Below, in pieces: positions 19,975 through 29,137 of a stretch of 64,000 bases of DNA (position 1 is the stretch's first letter; each line of letters opens with the position of its first letter). This stretch comes from an uncultured Pseudanabaenaceae cyanobacterium (GTDB lineage Bacteria; Cyanobacteriota; Cyanobacteriia; Pseudanabaenales; Pseudanabaenaceae): contig CALGKB010000001.1 of NCBI GenBank assembly GCA_937927915.1, positions 1 through 64,000 on the forward strand, given 5' to 3'. The notes beneath the pieces are model-generated. The model was not told the DNA's origin and did no database searches. It saw only the letters and a program-made list of their open reading frames with translations. Both the position numbers and the translations under genes were made by a program.

Positions 19975-20661
19975 TCAGTGACTGAATAGCTGGGCGAGTT
20001 GGCGGGGGTTGTGTACAATTATGAGTTTGCCCTCCCGATCGGTTTGAATCCAGTGTTTTTCCTCCATTTTCTCCAGGACGCGGTTAGTTTCCTCTAGGGA
20101 ACAGTGGGTGAGGTCAGCCAGTTCTGCAGGGGAGATGTAGGGGATACTCACACCTTCACCAGTATCGGAGCCATAGCTATCCGCCAGGTCAGAAAGAATG
20201 TAGGCAAGGCGATGCAGACAACTTTCCCGCTGTAATTGGTGTAATTTATAGAGTTTGCGCAGGCGTTGTATAGAGCGTTGGAAAAAACGATGGTTGAGTT
20301 GGGGGTCTTTGAACAAAAGCTGCAAAAAGCGCTGGGCAGGGATTTCCAGCACTTCCCCAGGGGTGAGCGCCACTACCTCCGTATCCCGCAGGCTCTCGTC
20401 CAGGATTGCCATTTCCCCAAAAAAGTCCCCCTGCCCCACTATCCCTAGGGTGTAAGTCTCCCGTGCCCCGGGCCGCCGCTCCTGCCACTTCACCCAGCCC
20501 TTGATGATCAAATAGGCAGCATTGCCCCATTCCCCCGCCTCCACGATCGTTTCACCCTTTGCCACTGTTTTCTCTGTTGCTACTGATAGAAGCCACTCGA
20601 TTGTCTCTAGTTCCGCCGTTTCCGCCAGGGGAAATATCTCACCGAATGTGTCTGCGTCCAT
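19975..20661 (-). CDS. Crp/Fnr-family transcriptional regulator
   Basis: A 228-residue regulator: cyclic-nucleotide-binding-like barrel in residues about 15-130 (GQGDFFGEMAILDESLRDTE at about 90) and a C-terminal winged helix with ISPAELADLTHCSLEETNRV as helix-turn-helix (about 175-195). The barrel lacks the RSA-type arginine/serine loop of cAMP-binding CRP (here SLRDTE), so cAMP binding is doubtful. It may control the following amidohydrolase. Confidence 0.88.
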   Translation of the reverse strand: MDADTFGEIFPLAETAELETIEWLLSVATEKTVAKGETIVEAGEWGNAAYLIIKGWVKWQERRPGARETYTLGIVGQGDFFGEMAILDESLRDTEVVALTPGEVLEIPAQRFLQLLFKDPQLNHRFFQRSIQRLRKLYKLHQLQRESCLHRLAYILSDLADSYGSDTGEGVSIPYISPAELADLTHCSLEETNRVLEKMEEKHWIQTDREGKLIIVHNPRQLAQLFSH

Positions 20662-20669
20662 GGGAGGAA

Positions 20670-22955
20670 TTACACCTTACTTCGAGTATAGGATATTTTG
20701 CGCCAGGTAGATTTTTGCAGCTGTTGCAGGAGGGTTTGCAGCTCCCGCAAAGAGGTAGGCGCGCGATTACCATAGTGCCAGTCTTGATAAATAGCTGTGA
20801 TCCGCCACACCAAAGCCGCTAGGGGGGAAGGTAGCTGGGTAGCCACAGATGCAGCATACTCTTGGGGGGTAGCAGCAGGGGGCTTGGGAATACCTACCGC
20901 TCGGATCATGAGCTGGTAGCTGCGTTCGACGGGATGGAGGAGAGAAAGGCGCAGTTTGTCCCACCACCACAGGAGAAATTGCCAGATACCCCACCCCAGT
21001 AGGGCAAGCAGGAAGAGGAGGGCGACCCCTACAAATAGCCCCACCCAGCCTAAGCTAATTAGCCACCCCAGGAGTGACCCCAAAAATTTCCCCATCTGAT
21101 TAAAGACCACCGTCAAGAGGCCCACCAGGGGGGAAGGTAAAAAGCCCGCCACCCACTGCCAGAAACTTTTAAGGGCATTAAACCGCTGGTCTTCCTCTAC
21201 CGAGGGGGGTAAGAGGGGCTGCCCAGGGACAGGATTAAACGCCAACCAACCATAGCCAGGGAAAAATACTTCCCCCATCACCATAGCATCGCTGTTCATC
21301 ACCTCGTAGTAACCCGTGAAGGGATTGAATCTGCCAGGGGCAAACCCCACCATATAGCGGGCAGGCAGTCCCAGGGAGCGGAGTAAGAGTACATAGGTGG
21401 AGACAAACTGGGCGGCATTCCCCTCTCTTGTGGCCAGGAACTGCTCCACTAAGTCCCCCTCAGGCTGCAGGATTTGTTCCCTGGGGTCACTAAGGCGGTA
21501 ATTCTGCTTCAGGTACTGCGCTAGATAGAGGGCAGCGTCGTAGGCGTTGTCAATGTTGAGGGGTTCCCCGCTGACAATACTAGTTGCCTCCGTGATCAAT
21601 TTCTCCGCCAGAGTTTGTAGAGACTCCCGCTGGGCGGGGGGGACTTGCAAGTAAAAGTTGGCGATAGAGGCAGGGTAACTGACCCGTACCTTACGCAGAC
21701 GTTCCTGGTCTCGTTTGGCAACCTGGGAAATCACAGTGTAGATAGTGTCCTTGGGGAGGGGGGCAGGGGCACGGAAATTGCCATCGGGGTCAAATTCCAG
21801 CTCATCACTGGGGAAGTAGAACTCTGTGGGCACAGCCGCCGCCGGAATGACATTGGGAAAGGCATCCGTCACGATCGTGTAGGTTTGAATCACCTGCCGA
21901 CTCCGCACTGGCACTGCCAGACTGCTGACATTGGTGGGGACATCAAAGCGATAGCCCAGGGCATCCCGCCTGATCTTTTCTACATCCTCTGCCCCACTGC
22001 GGGAAATTTTCCAGCCCTTGCCCGTGTAAAAATCGTAAGCCAGCACCCGCCAAAATAGCTCCGCCTGGGAACGCACCCGCATCACCAACTCTGGCCGCAC
22101 TAAAACCGATCGGGTAGCATCAATCTCTTCCCCGAATAGGGGCGGCAAACCCCTTCTCCCTCTCCCTCTGCCCCTGCCTGTCCCCTCCGCCTCGTCCCCT
22201 GCGGTAGCGCCACTGCCATCCCCTGCCCCTGTCCCTTGGTCTTCCTGCTGCGGTTGCGGTTGGATAATCCGCCCTGGGGGAGCCTGCCTTTGCACAATCT
22301 GGTTACTGACGGGGAAAGAACGAATTTGATAGCCAGGTAATCTGGGCAAGAGAAAGAAGATCACCAAACCCACTAACAGCACTAGCCCCAACAAAGTCAC
22401 GATCGCGCCAGGGGAAATGCCCAGGTGCTGCGGTCGCCAACTTTTGGTCACCACTCCTAAACGGGAGCGCAAGTCTAGGACTAGGATGGGGATGACCAGG
22501 GCAGTAAAGGCGATGATCCACAAGCCAAAGGTCATGGTTTGACTGAGGGTAGCCGCCACCCCCATCAGAATAAAGGCAATGACAATGGAATAGCCCAAAT
22601 CCTTACGGCGGGGTAAATCAAAGCTGTGTAATACTTGCAACTGGATCAATAGCCGCGCTAGTAGAATACGGGTTTCATCGTTACCCTGTACCAAGTCTGA
22701 CAGGAAGACAAACAAAGCCCCTAGCATCCCCAGGGCGATGCCAATTTTAACAGGGATATTTTTCCGTTTGCGGGCATACCACGCCCAGGTCCCTGCCACT
22801 GCCCCCAGGGGAATCGCCCAGCTGCTGTAGTTTTTTTCCGCCAGTTGGTCCGTTGCCCCGATGGCGATAAACACCAAAATTTGCACCAGAACGCGCAGGG
22901 GTATGGATTCCTCTACTTCCCAGGGTTCGCGGTCACGGCTGGCTGTGGTGGTCAT
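20670..22955 (-). CDS. DUF3488/transglutaminase-like membrane protein without catalytic triad
   Basis: A 761-residue protein with the TgpA plan: about six hydrophobic segments in the first 210 residues (DUF3488), a glycine-rich linker with GRGRGRGRRG near 280, an extracytoplasmic transglutaminase-like domain (about 440-580), one or two more membrane segments (about 630-670) and a short cytoplasmic tail. Active TgpA-like domains read GYCEQFA, DAHAWVEV and WxxFDP. Here the same places read GNAAQFVS (about 512), DAMVMGEV (about 557) and WLAFNPVPG (about 570): Cys, His and Asp are all replaced. It should therefore be a binding or scaffold protein rather than an enzyme. Its start lies five bases after the aroH stop. 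Confidence 0.88.
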   Translation of the reverse strand: MTTTASRDREPWEVEESIPLRVLVQILVFIAIGATDQLAEKNYSSWAIPLGAVAGTWAWYARKRKNIPVKIGIALGMLGALFVFLSDLVQGNDETRILLARLLIQLQVLHSFDLPRRKDLGYSIVIAFILMGVAATLSQTMTFGLWIIAFTALVIPILVLDLRSRLGVVTKSWRPQHLGISPGAIVTLLGLVLLVGLVIFFLLPRLPGYQIRSFPVSNQIVQRQAPPGRIIQPQPQQEDQGTGAGDGSGATAGDEAEGTGRGRGRGRRGLPPLFGEEIDATRSVLVRPELVMRVRSQAELFWRVLAYDFYTGKGWKISRSGAEDVEKIRRDALGYRFDVPTNVSSLAVPVRSRQVIQTYTIVTDAFPNVIPAAAVPTEFYFPSDELEFDPDGNFRAPAPLPKDTIYTVISQVAKRDQERLRKVRVSYPASIANFYLQVPPAQRESLQTLAEKLITEATSIVSGEPLNIDNAYDAALYLAQYLKQNYRLSDPREQILQPEGDLVEQFLATREGNAAQFVSTYVLLLRSLGLPARYMVGFAPGRFNPFTGYYEVMNSDAMVMGEVFFPGYGWLAFNPVPGQPLLPPSVEEDQRFNALKSFWQWVAGFLPSPLVGLLTVVFNQMGKFLGSLLGWLISLGWVGLFVGVALLFLLALLGWGIWQFLLWWWDKLRLSLLHPVERSYQLMIRAVGIPKPPAATPQEYAASVATQLPSPLAALVWRITAIYQDWHYGNRAPTSLRELQTLLQQLQKSTWRKISYTRSKV

Positions 22956-22959
22956 GGTT

Positions 22960-23343
22960 TTAACCTGTGGTAGGGGACTCTAGGTCGGGGCGCAATACCC
23001 TCGCCCTTCTCAGATAGACGTGCTGAACTTGATGTTGCAACAGAGGGGTGTAGACCTGCATCAGGACACGGATACATTTTTCCAGTCCACCCCCTACCAC
23101 CATATGTTGGACATCTAGGAGGGGGACAGTTTCCCACCCTAGGCGCGTGCGGGCAAAGCGAGCAGGGAAAGCGGCATCTATGTCAGGGGTGACGGAAAAT
23201 ATGACACTGACAATGTCACTGGGGTCTATACCATTGGCAACTTCTATTGCCTCGATCAGTTCTAGGGTAGCTTCCCCGATCGCTTCTGCGGTATTCTCTT
23301 CAATTGTGGTTGCCCCACGCACCCCCCTTACCTGCCAACTCAT
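22960..23343 (-). CDS. aroH: chorismate mutase, AroH type
   Basis: A 127-residue monofunctional chorismate mutase of the Bacillus AroH fold, converting chorismate to prephenate for phenylalanine and tyrosine synthesis. Motifs: WQVRGVRGATTIEENT at the start, VSVIFSVTPDIDAAFPARFA (about 45-64, active-site region), and the C-terminal VLRPDL. The Met at 23343 fits the family N-terminus; a longer frame to 23391 adds 16 residues without similarity. Together with pheA and aroC it covers the route to phenylalanine. Confidence 0.93.
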   Translation of the reverse strand: MSWQVRGVRGATTIEENTAEAIGEATLELIEAIEVANGIDPSDIVSVIFSVTPDIDAAFPARFARTRLGWETVPLLDVQHMVVGGGLEKCIRVLMQVYTPLLQHQVQHVYLRRARVLRPDLESPTTG

Positions 23344-23424
23344 CTGTCGCCGCTGTGGTCTCATCGTCCCAATATAGCAGGAAGTTAACATTTGTTAAAC
23401 TGTTAAGGATGGCGAGCAAATTCT

Positions 23425-23817
23425 ATGGACATTTACGCATTTTTTAGCCAGCGGGCAGGTTTGTGGCTATCCCAATCCACTGCCTATGACCTGGTCAGGA
23501 ATGAATCCTTCCATCAGCGCACCCAGATCGAGGTGGAGTTGCTCAACCCCACATCACTCAAGATCACGGTGGACAAGGGCACCAGTATTCTTAAGGCTAT
23601 ACCCAAGGAGGATGGGCTGTCGGGGCAGCTGGTCTGGCAGGGGACAGAGGGGGAGTTTGCAGGCGAGTTTGTCATCTCCGCCGATCGTATCTTGACCCTG
23701 CGCTTAGATAACAGGGAGGAGAAGCTGTGGTTTGCCCTGCCCAATTTGTGTATGCGGACAGCGGCGGTGGGTCTCTACCAGACACAGTTTTGGACTGAGG
23801 TGCGCAAAATTCGCTAG
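23425..23817 (+). CDS. short CpcS/CpeS-type phycobiliprotein lyase-like protein
   Basis: A 130-residue protein with the two ends of the CpcS/CpeS lipocalin-fold lyases: MDIYAFFSQRAGLWLSQSTA at the N-terminus and EEKLWFALPNLCMRTA followed by TQFWTEVRKI at the C-terminus. The family attaches bilins to the central cysteine of phycobiliproteins. Typical members have about 170-200 residues; here the middle strands are shortened, so it may be a divergent lyase, chaperone or reduced form. A target such as C80/C81 of CpeB/CpeA is a reasonable guess given the phycoerythrin genes in this genome, but nothing in the sequence decides it. Confidence 0.75.
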   Translation: MDIYAFFSQRAGLWLSQSTAYDLVRNESFHQRTQIEVELLNPTSLKITVDKGTSILKAIPKEDGLSGQLVWQGTEGEFAGEFVISADRILTLRLDNREEKLWFALPNLCMRTAAVGLYQTQFWTEVRKIR

Positions 23818-23826
23818 CAACTGCCT

Positions 23827-24957
23827 ATGAAACCAATTGTAATTGTTGGAGGAGGGTTTGGTGGGCTATACACAGCCCTCAGTCTGGCGCGGTTACCAGC
23901 CGTGCCCCCCATTGTCCTGATCGACCGCAACGATCGGTTTTTGTTTACGCCCCTGCTCTACGAACTGCTGACGGGGGAAGTGGAGGAGTGGGAAATTGCC
24001 CCCCGCTTTCGGGATTTGCTGGCAGATACCCCCATCGAGTTTCGTCTCGGTAATGTCACCCAGGTAGATGTGGAAGGCAAGTATGTGCAGATGGTGAGTG
24101 AGGGGATGATCACCCAGTTAGAGTACAGCTACCTCGTCTTGGCAGTGGGAGGAGTTACGCCCAATGTGCCAGGGGGAGCACTGACCTTTCGCACCCTAGG
24201 AGACTGCTATCGCTTGGATAGCAAACTGCGGGAGTTGGAAAATTCCGATCGGGACAGAATTCGTGTGGTGATTGCCGGAGGGGGAACAAGTGGGGTGGAA
24301 CTAGCCTGCAAACTAGCCGATCGTTTAGGAGAACGGGGCAGGATTAGGATTGTCGATCGCAATGACCGCCTTATGGCGCGCTCCCCAGCAATAAATCGGC
24401 GCTTGGCGCTACGGGAACTAGAAGAACGATCGGTGTGGATCGACCTGCGCACTTCTGTGGTAGCGGTCAAGGCAGAGGGGGTGAGCCTACAGGTAAATGG
24501 GCATACCGAGGATTTGCCTACAGATATTGTGTTGTGGACGGTGGGAACAGCAGTCCCCAGTTGGGTGCAAGAGTTACCGATTTCCAATGGTCACAAAATT
24601 CCCGTCAATGCCTATCTGCAATGCTCTGCTCCTGAAGTGTTTGCCCTGGGAGATATTAGCCAATTTAGCCCTCCCCTGCCCGCTACTGCCCAAGTTGCCA
24701 TACAGCAAGCCCAATACTGCGCCTGGAATATTTTCCATCTCCTGCGGGGGTATCCCCTCCTGCCCTTTACCTATGTGCCCCTAGGGGAAATGGTGAGCTT
24801 GGGTACCGATCGGGCGGCGGCAGCTCTGTTTAATCGCTTTCCCGTCAACGGCAATCTCGGCTATTGGCTACGGCGGTTGGTCTACGTGGGGCGGATGCCT
24901 ACCCTCAACCATCAGCTACGCATTTTCGTCCATTACCTCAGCACCCTAAACCGATAA
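23827..24957 (+). CDS. type II NAD(P)H dehydrogenase (NdbB-like)
   Basis: A 376-residue flavoprotein of the NDH-2 family. FAD motif IVGGGFGGLYTALSL (residues 5-19), NAD(P) motif VIAGGGTSGVELACKL (about 150), and second FAD motif EVFALGDIS near 275. It oxidises NAD(P)H with a quinone at the membrane. The cyanobacterial subgroup NdbB is known to act in phylloquinone synthesis; the length and the acidic/neutral residues fit, but subgroup assignment needs a tree. It starts ten bases after the lyase-like gene and is followed within six bases by a hydrolase gene. Confidence 0.85.
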   Translation: MKPIVIVGGGFGGLYTALSLARLPAVPPIVLIDRNDRFLFTPLLYELLTGEVEEWEIAPRFRDLLADTPIEFRLGNVTQVDVEGKYVQMVSEGMITQLEYSYLVLAVGGVTPNVPGGALTFRTLGDCYRLDSKLRELENSDRDRIRVVIAGGGTSGVELACKLADRLGERGRIRIVDRNDRLMARSPAINRRLALRELEERSVWIDLRTSVVAVKAEGVSLQVNGHTEDLPTDIVLWTVGTAVPSWVQELPISNGHKIPVNAYLQCSAPEVFALGDISQFSPPLPATAQVAIQQAQYCAWNIFHLLRGYPLLPFTYVPLGEMVSLGTDRAAAALFNRFPVNGNLGYWLRRLVYVGRMPTLNHQLRIFVHYLSTLNR

Positions 24958-24962
24958 AAGCT

Positions 24963-25811
24963 ATGGAAAATCTCAAATGGGCACCAGGGATTGCCTTACT
25001 TGCCCTCAGCCTCGCCTACTCAGGCATCATGGGGTTGATATATTTTAATCAAGACAATATGGTGTTTGTCCCTTCCCGCCAGGTCAATCTCACCCCCAAG
25101 TCGGTGGGGCTAAAGTTTGAGTCCGTGCTGCTGACGACCCCCGATCGGTTGCGTTTGGCAGCGTGGTGGATTCCCAGTAATGACCCCCAGGGCTATGTCA
25201 TCCTCTTCTGTCATGGCAACGGTGGCAACATCAGTCATCGCTTGGACTACGCCCTCCTCTTTCACCAGATGGGGTTGAGTAGCTTCCACTTTGACTATCG
25301 GGGCTACGGTAACAGTGAGGGTACGCCTACGGAAGCGGGTCTCTATCTGGATGCCCTTACTGCCTGGGAATATCTGACCCAGGTACGCCAAATTCCTCCC
25401 CATCAAATCATCCTCTACGGGGAATCCCTGGGGGGGGGCGTAGCTTCCTATCTGGCTACAGAAAAACCTGTGGCAGGGCTGATCCTCGCCTCCACTTTTA
25501 CTTCCCTCACCGATCGGGCAAAGGAAATCTACCCCTTCCTCCCTGTCCACCTCCTCTCCAAGTACAAATTCAACACCATCGATCGTCTGCCCCAGATTAA
25601 CATCCCTGTTCTCGTCATCCACAGTCGCGCCGACCTAATCATTCCCTACCATCACGGCGAGAAACTGTTTGCCCACGCTAACGAACCCAAGATGTTCCTG
25701 GAAATCCAGGGAGACCACAACGAGGGTTTCTTAGAGTCAGGCAAGATTTATACGGAGGGCATCCTCCATTTCATCAATAAAACTGTTGCAGGAAACGCCA
25801 GTCACTCGTAA
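24963..25811 (+). CDS. membrane-anchored alpha/beta hydrolase
   Basis: A 282-residue hydrolase with an N-terminal membrane anchor ([20 protein letters not shown]). Catalytic triad: nucleophile in YGESLGGG (about residue 161), acid in HSRADLIIP (about 220), histidine in GDHNEGF (about 252); oxyanion region FCHGNGGN (about 80). It resembles the BEM46/YfhR group of serine hydrolases of unknown substrate. The ATG at 24963 follows the NDH-2 stop by five bases. The 3' end overlaps the convergent pheS by 38 bases. Confidence 0.85.
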   Translation: MENLKWAPGIALLALSLAYSGIMGLIYFNQDNMVFVPSRQVNLTPKSVGLKFESVLLTTPDRLRLAAWWIPSNDPQGYVILFCHGNGGNISHRLDYALLFHQMGLSSFHFDYRGYGNSEGTPTEAGLYLDALTAWEYLTQVRQIPPHQIILYGESLGGGVASYLATEKPVAGLILASTFTSLTDRAKEIYPFLPVHLLSKYKFNTIDRLPQINIPVLVIHSRADLIIPYHHGEKLFAHANEPKMFLEIQGDHNEGFLESGKIYTEGILHFINKTVAGNASHS

Positions 25812-26781
25812 AGAAGCGGCGAATGTCGTCAATTTGGTGGAGCACCATTGCCAAGCGCTCAATCCCCAAGCCCCAGGCAAAACCCGTGTACAGATCGGGG
25901 TCATAGCCCACCGCCTTAAAGACATTGGGGTCTACCATACCGCAACCGCCAATCTCTAGCCAACGCCCCTGCCACTTCACATCCACTTCCGCTGAGGGTT
26001 CTGTAAAGGGAAAAAAGCTAGGGCGGAATCGCACTTCACATTCGCCGCCAAAGAGTGCCTCCACCAACAAACGGACAGTCCCCTTGAGGTCACCAAAAGT
26101 CAGCCCCTCATCCACCGCCAGCAACTCCACCTGGTGGAACATGGGAAAATGGGTAGCATCCACATCATCCTTGCGGTAAACCCTGCCGGGACAGACAATG
26201 CGGATGGGAGGATCATTCTGCTCCATGAAGCGAATCTGGACCGAGGAAGTGTGGGTACGCAGTAGCAAGCCATCCTGCAGGTAAAAGGTGTCCTGCATAT
26301 CGCGGGCAGGGTGGTCAGCGGGGGTGTTGAGAGCCTCAAAGTTATAGTAATCCGTCTCCACCTCTGGTCCCTGTGCCACTGTGTAACCCAACCCCACCAT
26401 GATGTCCAGCACCCGATCGATCGTGGCTGTAATGGGATGTACCCGCCCCAGTCGCCAGGGGAAGACACCGGGCATTGTCACATCGATCGTTTCTGCTGCC
26501 AACTTACGGGCAATTTCTGCTTGCTGCAGAGCCGTTTTTTTCTCCTCCAGGAGGGACTGCACTAGCTCCTTTACCTCATTGGCAAGGGCACCGATCACAG
26601 GACGATCGGCGGGGGGAAGTTTGCCCATCGCCCCCAGAATTTGGGAGAGTTTACCCTTCTTACCTAGGAAATCAATGCGGATTTGTTCCAGTTGGTCAGG
26701 GGTTTGGGCGCCGTTAATGAGGTCTTTTACCCCTGCCGACATCTCCTCCAGTTGGGTGCGCAGTGCAGCGAGGTCAGTCAT
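25774..26781 (-). CDS. pheS: phenylalanyl-tRNA synthetase alpha subunit
   Basis: A 335-residue class II synthetase subunit. N-terminal coiled coil (1-85) for tRNA binding, motif 2 region around [15 protein letters not shown] (about 175) and [25 protein letters not shown] (about 215), and motif 3 near [20 protein letters not shown] (about 300). pheT is not in the window, so the two subunits are encoded apart. Confidence 0.97.
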   Translation of the reverse strand: MTDLAALRTQLEEMSAGVKDLINGAQTPDQLEQIRIDFLGKKGKLSQILGAMGKLPPADRPVIGALANEVKELVQSLLEEKKTALQQAEIARKLAAETIDVTMPGVFPWRLGRVHPITATIDRVLDIMVGLGYTVAQGPEVETDYYNFEALNTPADHPARDMQDTFYLQDGLLLRTHTSSVQIRFMEQNDPPIRIVCPGRVYRKDDVDATHFPMFHQVELLAVDEGLTFGDLKGTVRLLVEALFGGECEVRFRPSFFPFTEPSAEVDVKWQGRWLEIGGCGMVDPNVFKAVGYDPDLYTGFAWGLGIERLAMVLHQIDDIRRFFTSDWRFLQQFY

Positions 26782-26814
26782 CTTGTCCCTACAAAACTCC
26801 CCCTAGTTTAGCAC

Positions 26815-28593
26815 TTAGCGTTGGGAAGCAGTAGCAAAGGGACGGGATTGAGCAGTCCTGCGATCGCGGGGGACTCTCGCCAAGTAGTTCATGGGGTTGA
26901 CCGCTACACCGCCGTTGGGACGGATTTCAAAATGCAGGTGGGGACCCGTACTGTACCCTGTGCTACCCATCTCCGCAATCACTTGTCCCTGCTGTACCCT
27001 TTGTCCCACTTTGACATAGATGGCGTTGAGGTGGGCATAGCGGGTAACCGTGCCGTTGTTGTGGAGAATGTCCACCATGTAGCCGTAGCCACCGTTATTC
27101 CAGCCCGCAAACTGGACTACCCCAGACCCCGCTGCCCATATGGGCGTACCGATCGGGGCGGCAATGTCAATGCCCTGGTGTAAACGTCCCCAGCGCCAGC
27201 CAAAGCCAGAGGTGATGATCCCGCGCGCGGGCCAAATCAGGTCAAATTCCTCCAGACTAGGTAGCTCTTCCGGTGCAGGCAGAAAATGGGTGGCATTGAG
27301 GGAGGGGAGTTCTGGCTGCCCAAACTCGATGGGGTCAACTTTTACACCAGTACGGGAATCGGGATTGAGGGCGGCAACTTTCTGGGGTTGATTGCTGTAC
27401 AGTTCCTGCCGCAGCCTTTCCACTTCCTGGTAAATGTTTTTCACCTCCACCTTAGTAGCAGGCACTTCCAGTGTGGGAACCGCAGGTTTTGCCGCTTTTT
27501 GCGGCGGAGGGGGTGCCATATCCGACTGCCTAGTGGCAGAGGGCTTGGGTAGGGGTGGTAGTTCGGGAGACTTCACGGCAGGGGGTACATCCAGGGAATC
27601 ACTGGGAGCACGCCGTACAATCTCGATCGTGGTCAAAGCTGCTACCCGCTCAGGGAGAGCATAACTGGACTGATCGGAAACTGCCTTGGCAACCTTTTGG
27701 TCTGATTCTGTCACTACGGTTACAGGTTGTTCATTCATCACTGGCAAGGGAATGTCCTGGACAGGCAAAGCAGCGATCTTTTCTTCTTTGACTACTGGCA
27801 CTACTTCCAATTGAGGAGCAGACTTTTGCTCAGACACCCCAGAGATTTGTGCCCCTTGAGACGCAGAATTAATGGCTGCTTTTTGTGCTGCTGTTCCAGA
27901 GGAGGGCGTAGTTTCACTAACCACAGGTAGGGGAATATCCTGGACAGGCAAAGCAGCAATCTTTTCTTCTTTTACTACTGGTACTACTTCCAATTGAGGA
28001 GCAGACTTTTGCTCAGACACCCCAGAGATTTGTACCTCTTGAGAGGAAGGAGTAGCATGAGCAGTTCGTTGTTCTGTCGCCTCTGGGGTTACCTCTGCAG
28101 TTGCAGGAGTAGGGGGTTCCTCATTAGCAAAGGGCACAAGGGGGGTGTCCCCTCCGACAGGCAAAATGCCAAACATAGCTGCTAATTTGACCAGTTCTCC
28201 CCTCTTCCCCTGAGCAATTTCCTGGGAAATAGTAGGTAGAAAACTAGGTAACTCAGGTGCCGCTGTCGCCGGAATTCTCAATTGTTGCCCCACCAAAATA
28301 AAGTTGGGGTCTGCCAGGTTGTTGTGAGCAATCAATTCTGTCTGGGGAATCTGTAATCTTACCGCAATTTCCTCGATCGTGTCCCCTGGTTGCACTGTAT
28401 AAACACCGCCGTCAGTCTGGCTGGACTTCCATAGCGCATCATCCCGATCGGTTCTCATGGGAACAGTACGCCCCTGCCAGTCGTCCTTTGGGCTGTAGGC
28501 ACATACTCCACCTGTACCAACTAAAGCTAGACCCAGCAAAGCCAGGGAACGCTGTAGGTGAGGAGATTGTACGGGCATAGCAAATCTGTTCAA
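26815..28593 (-). CDS. LysM-M23 peptidoglycan-binding protein/endopeptidase
   Basis: A 592-residue exported or envelope protein. After a hydrophobic N-terminus (LLGLALVGTGGVCAYS) comes a LysM domain (YTVQPGDTIEEIAVRLQIPQ, about 65-110), a long low-complexity spacer (about 110-440) and a C-terminal M23 domain (about 450-575) with HQGIDIAAPIGTPI and HLHFEI motifs; the zinc ligands HxxxD and HxH are present. M23 enzymes cut cross-links in peptidoglycan or activate amidases. The spacer contains two near-identical copies of a 40-residue segment. The start is a TTG six bases after GGAGG; an ATG five codons later lacks a good ribosome site. Confidence 0.88.
   Translation of the reverse strand: MNRFAMPVQSPHLQRSLALLGLALVGTGGVCAYSPKDDWQGRTVPMRTDRDDALWKSSQTDGGVYTVQPGDTIEEIAVRLQIPQTELIAHNNLADPNFILVGQQLRIPATAAPELPSFLPTISQEIAQGKRGELVKLAAMFGILPVGGDTPLVPFANEEPPTPATAEVTPEATEQRTAHATPSSQEVQISGVSEQKSAPQLEVVPVVKEEKIAALPVQDIPLPVVSETTPSSGTAAQKAAINSASQGAQISGVSEQKSAPQLEVVPVVKEEKIAALPVQDIPLPVMNEQPVTVVTESDQKVAKAVSDQSSYALPERVAALTTIEIVRRAPSDSLDVPPAVKSPELPPLPKPSATRQSDMAPPPPQKAAKPAVPTLEVPATKVEVKNIYQEVERLRQELYSNQPQKVAALNPDSRTGVKVDPIEFGQPELPSLNATHFLPAPEELPSLEEFDLIWPARGIITSGFGWRWGRLHQGIDIAAPIGTPIWAAGSGVVQFAGWNNGGYGYMVDILHNNGTVTRYAHLNAIYVKVGQRVQQGQVIAEMGSTGYSTGPHLHFEIRPNGGVAVNPMNYLARVPRDRRTAQSRPFATASQR
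27741..27860 (-). repeat. direct repeat copy in M23 gene (C-terminal copy)
   Basis: About 120 bases nearly identical to 27924-28043, offset 183 bases (61 codons). Both encode QISGVSEQKSAPQLEVVPVV followed by KEEKIAALPVQDIPLPV. Differences are few and mostly synonymous, pointing to a recent in-frame duplication. Confidence 0.85.
27924..28043 (-). repeat. direct repeat copy in M23 gene (N-terminal copy)
   Basis: Partner of the copy at 27741-27860. The two are separated by about 63 bases encoding a serine/alanine-rich spacer. Confidence 0.85.
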
Positions 28594-28674
28594 TAGAAGC
28601 CTCCTAACTCGACTTGTAGGCGGTATTGGTGATTACCACCTCCGTAACCCTAACTTGCTTAGTTTTCCTAAACT

Positions 28675-28689
28675 TGTTCATAATGAACA
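28675..28689. promoter_or_regulatory. perfect palindrome upstream of M23 gene
   Basis: TGTTCAT-A-ATGAACA, 82-96 bases before the TTG start of the M23 gene. The symmetry and place suit an operator for a dimeric regulator. It does not match the Fur, NtcA or cyanobacterial LexA consensus as I know them. Confidence 0.35.
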
Positions 28690-29137
28690 GAAATTTTTGC
28701 CAAAATATGCATTGCCAGCCTTTTGCCTTGCCTATGCACATCGGTATAGGTTTTGTCAATATGTCCTAAATTTGGCTAAACCCCCGTATTTAGGGGAAAT
28801 TTTTTTTGCTTTTTTCGGCAAAGCGATCGTTTATCTAGGGCAACACCCGCCAGAATCATTGCATTTTCAGGCATTTTACTCCTAAGTCCCTAGGTGAGCT
28901 ATTTGGGGGTTTTGGGTTATTCCTTTCGTACTATCTCCTTAAAGCTCATTTTTTCTTCCTCAGGCTTTTTCTTGCTTGTCCAGGCGTCAAACCCAGGTAG
29001 GTAAAAAATTTTTTGGGCAAAAGTACAGAATTTTTACAGCATTTCTTGCCCCCTGGGCTATGATGGTTGACATTTCTTAGTACTGACAGTTGTCACATCT
29101 ATCAAAAGGGTTAAATTCTGTAGGCGGCTTCGGTCAG

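Noticed and set aside
24864-24962. N-terminal extension of the alpha/beta hydrolase into the NDH-2 gene
   Set aside because: The ATG at 24963 gives a normal membrane anchor just after the NDH-2 stop; the extension is a shadow of NDH-2.
28655-28885. 76-codon open frame in the M23/nucleotidase intergenic region
   Set aside because: Amino acid content is unlike a protein and it spans poly-T tracts and hairpins; no ribosome site.
28594-29010. c-di-AMP (ydaO) riboswitch before the M23 gene
   Set aside because: Such riboswitches often precede wall-hydrolase genes, but I could not find the conserved core; only generic hairpins are visible.
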